Shown: positions 19,222 through 29,939 of the stretch, one piece after another
Position numbering within the stretch: position 1 is the first letter of the stretch
How the letters are laid out: each line of letters starts with the position of its first letter
Assembly (NCBI RefSeq): GCF_024498075.1
Contig: NZ_JANHOF010000005.1
Coordinates: forward strand, 429,448-493,447
Origin: Paenibacillus mendelii
GTDB lineage: Bacteria; Bacillota; Bacilli; Paenibacillales; Paenibacillaceae
Length of the DNA: 64,000 nucleotides
Direction of reading: 5' to 3'
Made by a program: the position numbers and the translations under genes
Notes under the pieces: generated by a model
What the model was told of the DNA's origin: nothing
What the model saw: only the letters and a program-made list of their open reading frames with translations
Database searches by the model: none

Positions 19222-20832
19222 TTAAACAGGTTTGCTGAACCAATGTCCGATAAGCGGGATCCGGGCAAGATCATAACGGTTGATGATTCCGAGCAGTATC
19301 ATGAGGAGCAGATAAACGACAACACCTGCCATACAGGCCATAATAAGGTTATGCCAAAGTGCCGGCAGTGCCTGGCGGTTCATAACCCACAGGGCTGCAG
19401 CACCCATGATAACCATCGCAGCACCGACCTTGACGAAATCAAGGAGCTGCATCCGAAATCCTACGAAGCGGTAGACGCTGATAGCGTGCAAGACCGTAAC
19501 CAATACAATATTGACATTAATGGCGATCAGGGCGCCGTAAATGCCGAGCTCAGGATCCGACGCCAGCTTGATAATGAGCAGCAGCTTCACAACTGCTCCG
19601 ATAAACGTGTTAAGAAGCGCTGTACCTGGTTTATTGAGCGCTTGCAATGAAGCTTGCAGCGGCGCCTGCAAATAAATAAACAATCCAATAGGTGCCATCA
19701 ATAAAAGCATAGGGGCGATATCGGCATGATTGTATAAGATCCGGCAGATCGGTTCGGCAAAGAGGGACATCACGACGACGAAGGGGGCGCCGGATACGAG
19801 TGCGAGGCGCATCGATTGATGAAGCCGCTTGTGAATCAACGGCCGATTCCCTTGTGCGGCCGCCTCCGACAGTGAGGGCACTAACGATACGGCCAGCGAA
19901 TAGGTAAGCGCTGTCGGCAGCAGGAGTATGGGTATGATCATGCCCTGCAGAGAGCCGTATTGGGCAGTCGCAACACCTGTTGCGATCCCGGCCGCGGCAA
20001 GTGCGCGAGCTGTCAGTATCGATTCCAATAAATAGGAAATCGAGCCGATCATCCTGCTTGCCGTTACAGGTACAGATAGTCCGATAAGCCGACGCAGAAC
20101 CGGCTGCCGTTTCATCGGCATACCCGCTTTTGAGAAGGACTTCGGAAGAGGCGCAGCTGTAAGAGTCTCGTCCTTAGTTGTCTCTGCTTCCGGTTCATGT
20201 TTTTTATGGCGCTTGTATTGCCAGAGCAATATGGCAAGTCCGGCAATTTCCCCGGCAACGACGCCAAGCATAGCGCCTGCAGCAGCCCAGGCCAGTCCAT
20301 AAGGAAGCAGCATAACGGCCAATAGCAGCTGAAAGACAATTCGGAAAAGCGTCTCGATGGTTTGCGATACAGCGGTCGGGACCATATTCTGCATGCCTTG
20401 AAAGTACCCGCGATAAACAGAGGAGATCCCGACGATGATAAGCATGGGACTCATGCTTAGGAAAGTCTGGTAGACGCGGGAATCAGTCAGCAATGTCCTT
20501 GTTACCCAAGGGGTTAGCCATAGGAATACACCAGTGAGAACAACGGATATGGTTACCGTCAGTCCCATTGCAGCCCGGAAAATATGCTTTACTCTTTTCG
20601 TGTCGCCATTCGTTTGCGCTTCAGCAATCCACTTTGCAACAGCTAACGGAATTCCGCCTGTAATCAGTGTCAGTAGGACGATAAGAAAAGGGTAGCCCAA
20701 TTGATAAAGACCGACACCTTCAGCCCCTATGATCCGAGGCAATGCGATACGCGGGGCAAAACCGAGTATCCGGTTAATGACGCCGGCCGTGAGCAGGATC
20801 AGCGCTCCTTTTATAAACGATTGTTTAGTCAA
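19222..20832 (-). CDS. spoVB: Stage V sporulation protein B, MOP flippase-like
   Basis: A 536-residue polytopic protein of the MATE/MOP flippase superfamily with about 14 hydrophobic segments. SpoVB is needed for spore cortex peptidoglycan and is thought to move lipid II or a related lipid-linked precursor. Family sequence is clear in SFIKGALILLTAGVINRILGF and AEGVGLYQLGYPFLIVLLTLITGGIPLAVAKWI. A charged cytosolic loop (about residues 210-245, KHEPEAETTKDE) separates two halves. The TTG start follows GAGAGGGA; an ATG 66 bp upstream is in frame but unsupported. Confidence 0.9.
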   Translation of the reverse strand: MTKQSFIKGALILLTAGVINRILGFAPRIALPRIIGAEGVGLYQLGYPFLIVLLTLITGGIPLAVAKWIAEAQTNGDTKRVKHIFRAAMGLTVTISVVLTGVFLWLTPWVTRTLLTDSRVYQTFLSMSPMLIIVGISSVYRGYFQGMQNMVPTAVSQTIETLFRIVFQLLLAVMLLPYGLAWAAAGAMLGVVAGEIAGLAILLWQYKRHKKHEPEAETTKDETLTAAPLPKSFSKAGMPMKRQPVLRRLIGLSVPVTASRMIGSISYLLESILTARALAAAGIATGVATAQYGSLQGMIIPILLLPTALTYSLAVSLVPSLSEAAAQGNRPLIHKRLHQSMRLALVSGAPFVVVMSLFAEPICRILYNHADIAPMLLLMAPIGLFIYLQAPLQASLQALNKPGTALLNTFIGAVVKLLLIIKLASDPELGIYGALIAINVNIVLVTVLHAISVYRFVGFRMQLLDFVKVGAAMVIMGAAALWVMNRQALPALWHNLIMACMAGVVVYLLLMILLGIINRYDLARIPLIGHWFSKPV

Positions 20833-21024
20833 GGCGAATTCCCTCTCTTTTCTAGGGTCGAGTGATAATAAGACTAGTCCATGCTCAAGCATATGCACGG
20901 CATGTCCGTTTCCATGTCTGTTACATGCTGGTAAAGCGTTATTTTATTAACACTCCAGCAGGAATCGTTACCTATCGTCACGAATGAATAACGAGCAGAG
21001 GGCTTGTTGAAGGGGGTAACGCGG

Positions 21025-21264
21025 GTGACGGAAGAAGAATGGCTCCAAACCATCGAAACGCTTTGCGAGAGCAAAGTGGAGGAATTTAAGCTGGTCGGGT
21101 ACGAGCATGTAACCGCGAAGGAAGTTTGGGAATGTGTGAGCTCTAAATACGCAAAAACAGGCGAACCCGCCATGCATGAGGTGGTAAACGATATTCTATC
21201 GCTGAAAGTAATGAAGTTTATGAATTTCATGACGATCAGCGCGTATCGGGGAACCCATTTTTGA
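21025..21264 (+). CDS. comN: Post-transcriptional regulator ComN (YrzD family)
   Basis: A 79-residue soluble protein (TEEEWLQTIETLCESKVEEFKLVGYEHVTAKEVWECVSS) matching the ComN/YrzD family, which in B. subtilis controls comE mRNA and sits beside spoVB and secDF as here. The GTG start follows AAGGGGGT. The C-terminal LKVMKFMNFMTISAYRG is typical. Its stop codon lies within the loop of a terminator hairpin. The competence role is inferred from B. subtilis; this family is also kept in non-competent relatives. Confidence 0.78.
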   Translation: MTEEEWLQTIETLCESKVEEFKLVGYEHVTAKEVWECVSSKYAKTGEPAMHEVVNDILSLKVMKFMNFMTISAYRGTHF

Positions 21265-21283
21265 CATATGGGCTCTTTTTTTT
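21249..21283 (+). terminator. Weak terminator overlapping the comN stop codon
   Basis: CCCAT / ATGGG stem, with the TGA stop in its loop, followed by eight T. Confidence 0.5.
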
Positions 21284-21310
21284 GACTCGAATTTTGTACC
21301 CAAGTATAAT
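21282..21310 (+). promoter_or_regulatory. Sigma-A promoter for secD-secF
   Basis: TTGACT (21282-21287), 17-bp spacer, TATAAT (21305-21310). It lies 41 bp before the secD start. Confidence 0.82.
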
Positions 21311-21351
21311 AGCAATATTGAGATCAGATCATAAGGGGGATAAAGCACGTT

Positions 21352-22584
21352 ATGAACGGGAAGAGATTATTAGCCTTCCTTGCGATCGTAGTCATCATGT
21401 TCGGTGCTATCGCATGGACAAGCCCTTCACTTGTGAAGGACATCCGCTTAGGATTGGATCTGAAGGGCGGCTTCGAGGTGCTGTACGAAGCGTCGCCTAT
21501 TGAAGGCGGCGAGAAGGTAACGCCGGCCTCGCTGAAGGAAACGGCCAAGAGCCTGGAAGCCCGGGCCGACAAGTTTGGTATCGCCGAGCCGGAGATCACG
21601 ACTGAGGGCAGCAACCGCATTCGTCTCAAGCTTGCTGGCGTAACCAACGAGGACGAAGTCCGCGCGATGCTTAAGAAACCGATCAATCTGACATTCCGTG
21701 CGCCGGATGGCACAATCGAGCTTCAAGGTAACGATTTTGAGCAGAATGGGGCCAAGGTCGAGTTCGATCAGCTAGGCAAGCCTATGGTTACCATTAAGCT
21801 CAAGAATGCCAAGAAGTTCGAAGACGTGACCACGCGTTTGACAGGGAAAACCCTGGGTATCTATTTGGACGAGGAAATGCTCTCCAACCCATCGGTTAAT
21901 TATCCAATCCCCGGCGGCAGCGCGCAAATTAGCGGTGACTACACGATGGAAGAAGCGACCAAGCTGAGCGACACCATCAATCTTGGCGCGCTTCCGCTCA
22001 AGCTGACGGAGAAATATACACAAAGCGTAGGCGCTACGCTGGGACAGGAATCGCTTCAAAAGACAGTGGAAGCGGGAGTTATCGGCACAGTTATCATTCT
22101 GATCTTCCTGGTTATTCTATTCCGTATTCCGGGTGTCGTTGCGGGAATCACAGTCATCACGTATACATGGCTGCTCGTCGTCGTGTTTAACCTACTGAAT
22201 GCGACGCTGACGCTTCCGGGGATTGCGGCGTTCGTGCTCGGGATCGGGATGGCCGTCGACGCGAATATTATTATGTATGAACGGATCAAGGAAGAAATAC
22301 GAAGCGGCAAGAGCTTGCTCTCTTCACTCAAGACAGGCTCCAAGAACTCGTTCCGTACGATTATGGATGCGAACATAACGAACATTATTTCGAGCGTTGT
22401 TCTCTATTATATCGGGAACGGAGCCGTTCGCGGATTTGCTCTGACGATGATATTCAGTATTCTGGTCAGTATTCTGACGAACGTCTTCCTATCGCGCCTT
22501 CTGATCTATTTGCTCATCCAGAGCAAGCTGTTCACCAAACCAAGCTATTACGGCGTGAAGGAGGAAGAAATCCGTGCACTTTAA
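21352..22584 (+). CDS. secD: Protein translocase subunit SecD
   Basis: RND-type membrane protein using the proton gradient to pull secreted proteins off SecYEG. The 410-residue protein has TM1 (about residues 6-25), then the conserved DIRLGLDLKGG motif and a large external P1 domain. Five C-terminal helices follow with IIFLVILFRIPGVVAGI and the TM4 motif GIGMAVDANIIMYERIKEE, whose acidic residues carry protons. It overlaps secF by 11 bp. Confidence 0.96.
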   Translation: MNGKRLLAFLAIVVIMFGAIAWTSPSLVKDIRLGLDLKGGFEVLYEASPIEGGEKVTPASLKETAKSLEARADKFGIAEPEITTEGSNRIRLKLAGVTNEDEVRAMLKKPINLTFRAPDGTIELQGNDFEQNGAKVEFDQLGKPMVTIKLKNAKKFEDVTTRLTGKTLGIYLDEEMLSNPSVNYPIPGGSAQISGDYTMEEATKLSDTINLGALPLKLTEKYTQSVGATLGQESLQKTVEAGVIGTVIILIFLVILFRIPGVVAGITVITYTWLLVVVFNLLNATLTLPGIAAFVLGIGMAVDANIIMYERIKEEIRSGKSLLSSLKTGSKNSFRTIMDANITNIISSVVLYYIGNGAVRGFALTMIFSILVSILTNVFLSRLLIYLLIQSKLFTKPSYYGVKEEEIRAL

Positions 22585-23491
22585 TGCGAAGGTACATTTC
22601 GATTTCATTAAACACAGGAAGAAGTTCTATACATTCTCGATCGCATTGACGGTGATCGGAATCTTATCGCTTCTGTTCTTTAGCTTGAACTTTGGTGTTG
22701 ATTTCAAAGCCGGTACCAGTATGGATCTGGCAATAGGCAAACCAATCACACAAGCAGAAGCCGTAGAAGTGCTGAAGCAAGCCGGCTATGAAGAAATGAC
22801 GCCTACCATTGGCGGTGCTCGCAATGAGCGGGTAACCGCACGGTTCGATGAAGTGTTGGGTCAAGACGAAATCAAAAAAATCCAAGATGCCTTTAAGGCT
22901 AAATTCGGCGATCAGGTCGATGCCGAGGTCAACGTCGTGTCTCCGGATATGGCCCAAGAGCTGGGATACAAAACCATCTATGCCGTTATTATCGCAAGCG
23001 TAGCCATCATGCTTTATGTCACGATCCGTTTCGAGTGGCGTTTCGCGCTTGCGGCGAATATCGCGATCCTATACGATGCATTCGTTGTCGTTGCGCTGTT
23101 CTCGATCTTCCGGCTTGAGGTGGATCTGCCGTTCATCGCAGCCGTATTGACGACGATTGGATACTCGATCAACGATAAAATCGTTATTTTTGACCGGATT
23201 CGGGAAAATCTCCGGTTTGGTAAATTTAAAAACAAAGAACAGCTGGCGGATATGGTTAACAATAGTATCTGGCAGACGATGGCACGTAATATCTATACGG
23301 TTCTAGCTGTTCTTGTTGTCGCCATATGCTTGTTTATATTCGGCAGCGAGTCCATTAAGCTGTTTGCCCTGGCCAAGATCATCGGACTGACAAGCGGCGC
23401 GTATTCTTCGATCTGTATTGCCAGCCCGCTGTGGCTCAAGTTAAAAGGTGATCCGAAGCCTAAAGCAGCAAAAACTCCGGCATCACTGTAG
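22574..23491 (+). CDS. secF: Protein translocase subunit SecF
   Basis: Partner of SecD. The 305-residue protein has TM1 (about residues 15-35), the FGVDFKAGTSMDL motif, and helices with VRFEWRFALAANIAILYDAFVVVALFS and TIGYSINDKIVIFDRIRENLR, the SecF signature. The start is GTG inside secD. In B. subtilis the two are one polypeptide; the separate arrangement is the common one elsewhere. Confidence 0.96.
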   Translation: MHFNAKVHFDFIKHRKKFYTFSIALTVIGILSLLFFSLNFGVDFKAGTSMDLAIGKPITQAEAVEVLKQAGYEEMTPTIGGARNERVTARFDEVLGQDEIKKIQDAFKAKFGDQVDAEVNVVSPDMAQELGYKTIYAVIIASVAIMLYVTIRFEWRFALAANIAILYDAFVVVALFSIFRLEVDLPFIAAVLTTIGYSINDKIVIFDRIRENLRFGKFKNKEQLADMVNNSIWQTMARNIYTVLAVLVVAICLFIFGSESIKLFALAKIIGLTSGAYSSICIASPLWLKLKGDPKPKAAKTPASL

Positions 23492-23591
23492 GCTGATGTC
23501 AATGGATCAAACATGGTTCTATGCGGTTTCCGCTTTTACTTGGAAGCAGCAGCGAGATGTTCTGGCGGAAAACTTGAAGGAGGATTTCTGA

Positions 23592-24500
23592 ATGTCTGCG
23601 AATGATCGATATGCGAAAGCGGAAGCAGCCGCATGGATGGGTCTTCTAGGCAATGTCGGGATCGCGGCGATAAAAGGCGGCGTTGGATTGCTAGGGAGCA
23701 AAGCTCTTCTGGCAGACGCGTGCCGGTCAGCCTCCGATGCGGCATCCTCGTTCGTTTCATTGACGAGTTTGCGTCGATGCCGTCAATTCGGAGCTCCTGA
23801 CGCTCCGGTTCCGGCCGTGCGCGGAAGGACGGAAGGCGCCTCGGGTGTCATTGCTTCGATTCTGCTCATGATTATAGGACTGGAGATCGGCATTTCGGCA
23901 ATGAAGTCGATTGCAGACGGGGTGGAGGAAGGGCCAGGCTGGCCTGCAGTCGCCACGGTAATTATTGCTTTCCTTATTAAAGAATTCATATTTCCCGTCA
24001 AGGAACGCCGTTCCGATCTATATGCCTCATTGGCGGCATTCGTTGGAACGGGGACCGCGGCGTTGGGCAGCCCGTTAGATCTGCCAGTGCTGTATTATTT
24101 CGATCCGGCGGCCTCCATGATCATTGTTGTTATCATCTTCACGAACGGATATCGCATTGCGACGGCATCGGTCCTTAAGAGCCGATACTTTGAGGAAGAG
24201 CCGGCAGATATTAATGAGTTCAAAGCGGCCGTGCAGCGGATCGAAGGCGTTGTCACAGTGGAAGAACTGCGCGCGCGCGAGCATGGCCATTATGTTGTTG
24301 CGGATGTGGTAATCAGTGTCAACCCGCGGATTACCGTTCTGGAAGGCAATGAAATCGCCAAACGGGTAAGGTATTTTCTTATGAGACGGTTTGGTCATGT
24401 AACGGACGTCACGGTGCATGTTGAACCTTATGATCCTGGATATCCATACAAATCGAATCACGATCCGAATCAGGAGCAAATGCCGACGCTGCTGCAATAG
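23592..24500 (+). CDS. Cation diffusion facilitator family protein with altered metal site
   Basis: A 302-residue CDF-fold protein: membrane domain to about residue 195 and a C-terminal cytosolic domain (VQRIEGVVTVEELRAREHGHYVVADVVISV...HVEPY). CDF transporters bind Zn/Mn/Fe in TM2 and TM5 through (H/D)xxxD pairs. Here TM2 reads R45-S-A-S-D49 and TM5 reads E138-R-R-S-D142, so both first ligands are replaced. The usual DHPYGHGK loop after TM2 is also changed to a His-free sequence (APVPAVRGRTE, residues 71-81). The aspartates and cytosolic His residues (231, 233, 276) remain. AAGGAGGA lies at 23577-23584. Position between secF and recJ matches other Bacillales CDF genes. Canonical zinc export is doubtful. 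Confidence 0.82.
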   Translation: MSANDRYAKAEAAAWMGLLGNVGIAAIKGGVGLLGSKALLADACRSASDAASSFVSLTSLRRCRQFGAPDAPVPAVRGRTEGASGVIASILLMIIGLEIGISAMKSIADGVEEGPGWPAVATVIIAFLIKEFIFPVKERRSDLYASLAAFVGTGTAALGSPLDLPVLYYFDPAASMIIVVIIFTNGYRIATASVLKSRYFEEEPADINEFKAAVQRIEGVVTVEELRAREHGHYVVADVVISVNPRITVLEGNEIAKRVRYFLMRRFGHVTDVTVHVEPYDPGYPYKSNHDPNQEQMPTLLQ

Positions 24501-24543
24501 CAGCGGCGGCGTTTGTTTTTTGAAGAAAGGGGGAGATGCTGTT

Positions 24544-27021
24544 CTGATTCATGCCAAAACACAATGGATCGTAGCATCGCTCGATCCGGAGGGCGAGCAG
24601 CAAGCAGCGGTATTAGCGAAGAAATTGAAGCTGCCGCTGCTGGTTGCCAAGCTGCTCATTCAGCGGGGGTTCGATCAGGCGGATACCGCGGAAGCTTTTT
24701 TGTACGGCGGAATAGAAGGACTTCATGATCCATTCCGTTTGAAAGGAATGAAGGAAGCCGTCGACCGCATTAATCAAGCGAGGGAACGCGGGGAACGGGT
24801 CCGGATTTATGGCGATTATGATGCCGATGGGGTGTCCTCAACAACGTTAATGACTTGTCTGTTCCGAAGACTGGAAATGGACTTCGATCATTACATTCCT
24901 CACCGTACGCTTGAGGGCTATGGTTTGAATGAGCGGGCGATCGACTTAGCTTCTGAGGCAGGCGTACAGCTTATCGTGACAGTGGATACTGGAATTAGCG
25001 CTGTTGCTCAGATCGCCTATGCGCAGTCTGTCGGGATTGACGTCATCGTCACAGACCACCACGAGCCGCCGGCTGTTCTGCCGGAGGCGCTTGCGCTCAT
25101 CAATCCGAAGCAGCACGATTGCGGCTACCCGTTCAAGGGATTGGCAGGCGTCGGTGTCGCCTTCAAGCTGGCACAGGCTATACTCGGCGAGCCTCCGCTG
25201 GAATGGACGGACATCGTTGCGCTTGGAACAATTGCCGATTTGATGCCGCTGCAGGATGAGAATCGGATACTTGTTCAATTTGGACTGAAGCAGCTGCGTC
25301 AAACGGATAAGTACGGTTTTCGGGCGCTCGCTGACGTAGCGGGCATTGACCTCCAGTCCATAACGTCGACGAATATTGCGTTTGGCATGGCACCGCGGAT
25401 CAATGCGGCAGGACGTCTTGACCATGCTGACGGTGCTGTTCGCTTATTGACGGCAAGCAGCGAGGATTCAGCTATTGCTGCCGCCATCACCTTAGACACG
25501 CTAAATCGCGAACGTCAGCAGGTTGTGGAGTCGATTGTGCAGCAGGCCGAGTCGTTATGGATGGACAAGTGCGAGGAAGCTGCCCGTGCGGGACGCCCGG
25601 AACCGTCCGTCATCGTATTGGCGGGGGAAGACTGGAATGCAGGCGTTGTCGGTATTGTGGCATCCAAGTTTATTGAGAAGCTGTACAAGCCTGCGCTTAT
25701 ACTCGGTATAGATCCGGAGACGGGAATGTGTAAAGGCTCCGCCCGATCGATCGAAGGCTATGATTTGTATGCTGCTCTAACCGAATGCCACGACTTATTG
25801 GACCATTACGGTGGACATCAGGCCGCGGCAGGAATGAGCATTCACCGGGACAATCTGGCGGCGTTCGAGCAGCGGCTTGGGCAGCTGGCGGATAAGTGGC
25901 TTCAGCCGGAGGATTGGATTCCGAAGACGACCGTCGATCTCGCATGCGGGATCGAGGATGCCTCACTGAAAGTCATTGAACAATTATCGCTGCTGGAACC
26001 GTTCGGAGCAGGCAATCCCGCCCCGAAGCTGCTGCTTCGCGATACGGTCGTTGCCGATCGCCGTGTGATAGGCAAAGAAGGCAAACACTTAAAGCTGTCG
26101 CTCAGCGCGCAAGGGAAGCTCCTTGATGCAATCGGTTTCGGCTATGGCTCGTTATCAAGCCGGTTCAATGATGGGACAGCCATAGAGCTTGTCGGCGAGC
26201 TGTCCTTGAACGAATGGAACGGTCAGCGTAAGGCGCAGTTTATGATTCAGGATATTCGTGTGGAGCATGTGCAGCTGATTGACCGCCGCAGTGATGCCTC
26301 GTCTCTTCAAAGCTTGCGCAAGCTCATGGCAGAGGACTCACTCGATACGGCTGTTATCGTTGTGCCTGACGACGCTTGGCGAGAAGCAGTTCGCCATGAT
26401 TCCTCGATTTCGAGCAAGCTGCCGATCTATACGTACGGCGAGTTCGAGCAAGCGGGTGAAAAGGAATGCAAAGCGCTGCTGCTGCTCGGTAGACCTCCAT
26501 CCGCGGTAAAGCTTAGTGCTGTCATTCAATGCTGCATCGCAATCGAGAGGATATATGCGGTATATAATCAGGCTGCATCGCCGGATAGTCAAATGAAGTC
26601 CGGCTCATCAGGCAAGGGCAAGGATAGATCGCGGCCTGTTGAGACCGCATGGACAGCGGACTTTCCCGGAAGAGAACAATTTGCGCAATTGTATCAGACG
26701 CTGCGCCGGGTTTGTCCTCTGGCAGAATCGGGATGTGAAGAGCGGTTGGCGACGATGATGGGCTGGCCGGCGGATACGATCGCGTTTATGCTAAAGGTAT
26801 TTCACGAGCTGGAATTTACGACGGTTGAGGGAGACCGGATTAGCCTGGTCGTCTCGCCTATAAAGCGGGAACTTACCCATTCTGCTACATACCGGAATGG
26901 ATTGCGTACTGCGGAAGCGGAACAAATTCTGTTCGGGGATTTCACATTATTCGTTGAATGGATTAGGAAGCAACAACAATTATCTAGATCTCAAGTAGAA
27001 GAAGGAGCTGCCGTTTCATGA
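24544..27021 (+). CDS. recJ: Single-stranded-DNA-specific exonuclease RecJ
   Basis: 5'-3' ssDNA exonuclease of recombination and repair. DHH-family motifs are in order: [32 protein letters not shown] (motif III) and [17 protein letters not shown]1 ([10 protein letters not shown]), an OB domain and a long Firmicute C-terminal extension follow. The frame is open from before 24418, inside the CDF gene. The best-placed start after AAAGGGGGAG (24526-24535) is a CTG at 24544, giving MIHAKTQW; a TTG at 24520 precedes the ribosome-binding site. Length about 825 residues. The stop overlaps the apt start. Confidence 0.93.
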   Translation: MIHAKTQWIVASLDPEGEQQAAVLAKKLKLPLLVAKLLIQRGFDQADTAEAFLYGGIEGLHDPFRLKGMKEAVDRINQARERGERVRIYGDYDADGVSSTTLMTCLFRRLEMDFDHYIPHRTLEGYGLNERAIDLASEAGVQLIVTVDTGISAVAQIAYAQSVGIDVIVTDHHEPPAVLPEALALINPKQHDCGYPFKGLAGVGVAFKLAQAILGEPPLEWTDIVALGTIADLMPLQDENRILVQFGLKQLRQTDKYGFRALADVAGIDLQSITSTNIAFGMAPRINAAGRLDHADGAVRLLTASSEDSAIAAAITLDTLNRERQQVVESIVQQAESLWMDKCEEAARAGRPEPSVIVLAGEDWNAGVVGIVASKFIEKLYKPALILGIDPETGMCKGSARSIEGYDLYAALTECHDLLDHYGGHQAAAGMSIHRDNLAAFEQRLGQLADKWLQPEDWIPKTTVDLACGIEDASLKVIEQLSLLEPFGAGNPAPKLLLRDTVVADRRVIGKEGKHLKLSLSAQGKLLDAIGFGYGSLSSRFNDGTAIELVGELSLNEWNGQRKAQFMIQDIRVEHVQLIDRRSDASSLQSLRKLMAEDSLDTAVIVVPDDAWREAVRHDSSISSKLPIYTYGEFEQAGEKECKALLLLGRPPSAVKLSAVIQCCIAIERIYAVYNQAASPDSQMKSGSSGKGKDRSRPVETAWTADFPGREQFAQLYQTLRRVCPLAESGCEERLATMMGWPADTIAFMLKVFHELEFTTVEGDRISLVVSPIKRELTHSATYRNGLRTAEAEQILFGDFTLFVEWIRKQQQLSRSQVEEGAAVS

Positions 27022-27530
27022 ATTTCAAAGACTATATCCGGGTGATTCCGGACTTTCCACAACCAGGTATTCGTTTCAAGGATATTACAACGCTTATTAA
27101 TAATGGCGAGGTTTACCGGGCGGCGATTGAGGCCATCAGCCGCGAGGTTGCGGATAAGAAAATCGATCTTATTGCTGGTCCGGAAGCACGCGGCTTTATC
27201 ATCGGCGCACCGCTTGCCGTAACGCTAGGGGTCGGATTCGTACCCATCCGCAAGAGCGGCAAGCTGCCCGGAGAAGTCGTCGAAGCCAGCTATGCACTGG
27301 AATACGGCAAGGATAAATTGGCGGTGCACAAGGATGCCATCAAGCCCGGTCAGCGGATACTGATTGCTGATGATTTGCTCGCAACAGGCGGGACGATCGC
27401 AACTACGATTGATCTGATCCGCCAGCTTGGTGGAGAAGTCGTAGGATCGGCTTTCCTGATCGAGCTCGGGTACTTGGACGGTCGCAGCAAACTGGAAGGG
27501 ATCGACATCTTCTCGCTAATCACTTATTAG
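27018..27530 (+). CDS. apt: Adenine phosphoribosyltransferase
   Basis: Salvages adenine to AMP with PRPP. A 170-residue type I PRTase with the PRPP loop [13 protein letters not shown] near residues 115-127 and [16 protein letters not shown] near residue 55. It starts inside the recJ stop with GAAGGAG upstream. Linked to relA as in B. subtilis recJ-apt-relA, all concerned with purine nucleotide balance. Confidence 0.97.
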   Translation: MNFKDYIRVIPDFPQPGIRFKDITTLINNGEVYRAAIEAISREVADKKIDLIAGPEARGFIIGAPLAVTLGVGFVPIRKSGKLPGEVVEASYALEYGKDKLAVHKDAIKPGQRILIADDLLATGGTIATTIDLIRQLGGEVVGSAFLIELGYLDGRSKLEGIDIFSLITY

Positions 27531-27547
27531 GATGTTATGGATTCACA

Positions 27548-27591
27548 AAGCGGCAAGTATTGGCAGTAAAGCCGATGCTTGCCGCTTTTTT
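27548..27591 (+). terminator. Terminator after apt
   Basis: AAGCGGCAAG / CTTGCCGCTT stem with inner TGGC/GCCG pairing and six T. Confidence 0.88.
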
Positions 27592-27665
27592 GCGCCTGGA
27601 GACGAAGAGCTTGGTTAATTAGTTCCTTAAAGATGCAGTATGCTGGAGTTGGCTGGCAGGAATAG

Positions 27666-27695
27666 TTGACGTCACGCTATCCAAGGAGGCATAAT
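27666..27695 (+). promoter_or_regulatory. Candidate promoter for relA
   Basis: TTGACG (27666-27671), 18-bp spacer, CATAAT (27690-27695), about 31 bp before the relA ATG and after the apt terminator. Confidence 0.6.
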
Positions 27696-27726
27696 AGTAG
27701 AAATAGCAGTCGGAAAGGGACGTTTC

Positions 27727-29910
27727 ATGGGCATTGAGCAGTTACTCGAAAAGTCATCAACCTACCTGAAGGAACAAGACATCAGTCTCATCAAAGAAGC
27801 CTACGCGTTTGCGGATCAGGCCCACCATGGACAAGTCCGCAAGTCGGGCGAGCCTTATATTCTGCATCCGGTTGCGGTTGCCGAAATACTCGTCAATATG
27901 CAGATGGATGTGTTGTCAATTATTGCGGCTCTTCTGCATGACGTCGTAGAGGATACGACAGTTCCGCTTGTCGAGGTCCGCTCACGTTTCGGAGAGACGG
28001 TTGCTATGCTGGTGGACGGACTGACTAAGCTTGAGAAGATCCAGTTCCGCTCCAAGGAAGAGCAGCAGAACGAAAATTATCGCAAAATGTTCGTCGCCAT
28101 GGCGCAGGACATTCGTGTCATTCTCATCAAGCTGGCTGACAGACTGCACAATATGCGTACGTTGAAATATCAATCAGAAGAAGCCCAGCGCAGAATTGCT
28201 TATGAAACGCTGGAAATCTTTTGTCCCATCGCACACCGGCTGGGGATATCTGCTATCAAATGGGAAATGGAAGATATCGCAATTCGATATCTGAACCCGC
28301 AGCAGTACTACCGGATCGCGAACCTGATGAAGAAGAAGCGCGCCGAGCGCGAACAATATATTAAAGATGTCATCAAGAGAATTACAGAGAAGCTGGAAGA
28401 GATGGGGATCGAGGGCGATATTTCCGGTCGGCCGAAGCATATCTACAGCATTTACAAAAAGATGACCGCCAGGAATAAACAATTTAACGAGATCTACGAT
28501 CTATTGGCCATTCGGATCATTGTTGACAATATTAAAGACTGCTATGCTACACTTGGTATCATCCATACGTTATGGAAGCCGATGCCGGGAAGGTTCAAAG
28601 ATTATATCGCGATGCCGAAGGCCAATATGTATCAATCCCTTCATACGACGGTCATCGGGCCGACTGGTGAACCGACTGAGGTGCAAATCCGGACGTGGGA
28701 CATGCACCGCACGAGCGAGTTCGGGATCGCTGCTCACTGGGCTTACAAGGAAGGCTCTGTAATACCGGGCGACAATTTTGAAGATAAGATGACGCTGTTC
28801 CGCGAGATTATCGAGCTGCAGCACGAGGCTCGCGATGCTTCGGAATTTGTAGAATCGCTTAAGATGGATTTCTTCTCCGATCTTGTATTTGTGTTCTCGC
28901 CTAAGGGGGAAGTGTTCGAGCTGCCCGCCGGCTCGGTACCGCTCGATTTTGCTTACCGCGTCCATACGGAGGTGGGCAACCGGACAATTGGCGCCAAGGT
29001 GAATGGCCGTATCGTTCCGCTTGACCATAAGCTGAAGACCGGCGATATTGTAGAGATCTTGACCTCTAAGCACTCGTATGGTCCGAGTCAGGATTGGATT
29101 AAAGTTGCCCAATCTTCACATGCCCGCAGCAAAATCAAACAGTGGTTCAAAAAAGAGAAGCGCGAGGAGAACGTAGCCAAAGGCCGCGAAGCTCTGGAGC
29201 GTGAAGTGAAACGTATTGGTTTAGAGCCAGCCGTGTGGCTCGTTGATGATAAATTGCAGGAAGCGGCTACCAAATTCACATTTAATGATATTGAGGATAT
29301 GCTGTCAGCGATCGGATTCGGTGGAATTACAGCGGCCCAAATCGTGAACAAGATGACCGAGAAGATGCGCAGAGAGGCTGAAGAGGCCAACCAGATCGAA
29401 CTGACCAAAGAAATGAAAGAGGTCAAGGCTGCGCCCGCCCATCGCAAGACTAGACCTTCGCATGGGGTAACGGTCAAGGGTGTGGACAACCTTCTGGTTC
29501 GCTTCGCCCGCTGCTGCAACCCAGTACCCGGAGATGAGATTATCGGGTATATTACACGCGGCAGGGGAGTCTCGGTGCATCGGTTGGATTGCCAGAACAT
29601 CCCTACAGCTGACGAAGGGGATGAAGCAGCACGTGTCATAGAGGTGGATTGGGAGGAATCGGTTGAGGCGAATTACAGCGTCGACATCGAGATTACCGGT
29701 CACAATCGCGACAACCTGCTTCATGAAGTCCTTCAAGCGGTATCGGAGAGCAAGACGAATATTTCTGCCGTATCCGGCCGTTCGGATAAAAATAAATTAG
29801 CAACCATCCATATGACGATTCTGATCCGGAATATCGATCATCTGCAATCTGTCGTGGAGAAAGTTAAACGTGTTCGGGATGTATATACCGTACAACGAAT
29901 TATGCAATAG
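27727..29910 (+). CDS. relA: Bifunctional (p)ppGpp synthetase/hydrolase Rel
   Basis: Stringent response enzyme. In order, the 727-residue protein has: an HD hydrolase domain with [10 protein letters not shown] and [12 protein letters not shown]; a synthetase domain with [24 protein letters not shown]; a TGS domain ([31 protein letters not shown]) from about residue 390; a zinc-finger/CC region ([31 protein letters not shown]); and a C-terminal ACT domain. Both catalytic halves look intact. GGAAAGGGA precedes the ATG. It is followed closely by dtd, as in B. subtilis. Confidence 0.97.
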   Translation: MGIEQLLEKSSTYLKEQDISLIKEAYAFADQAHHGQVRKSGEPYILHPVAVAEILVNMQMDVLSIIAALLHDVVEDTTVPLVEVRSRFGETVAMLVDGLTKLEKIQFRSKEEQQNENYRKMFVAMAQDIRVILIKLADRLHNMRTLKYQSEEAQRRIAYETLEIFCPIAHRLGISAIKWEMEDIAIRYLNPQQYYRIANLMKKKRAEREQYIKDVIKRITEKLEEMGIEGDISGRPKHIYSIYKKMTARNKQFNEIYDLLAIRIIVDNIKDCYATLGIIHTLWKPMPGRFKDYIAMPKANMYQSLHTTVIGPTGEPTEVQIRTWDMHRTSEFGIAAHWAYKEGSVIPGDNFEDKMTLFREIIELQHEARDASEFVESLKMDFFSDLVFVFSPKGEVFELPAGSVPLDFAYRVHTEVGNRTIGAKVNGRIVPLDHKLKTGDIVEILTSKHSYGPSQDWIKVAQSSHARSKIKQWFKKEKREENVAKGREALEREVKRIGLEPAVWLVDDKLQEAATKFTFNDIEDMLSAIGFGGITAAQIVNKMTEKMRREAEEANQIELTKEMKEVKAAPAHRKTRPSHGVTVKGVDNLLVRFARCCNPVPGDEIIGYITRGRGVSVHRLDCQNIPTADEGDEAARVIEVDWEESVEANYSVDIEITGHNRDNLLHEVLQAVSESKTNISAVSGRSDKNKLATIHMTILIRNIDHLQSVVEKVKRVRDVYTVQRIMQ

Positions 29911-29939
29911 CGTTTGAACGTAAGGAGTGTTTGGGGGAA

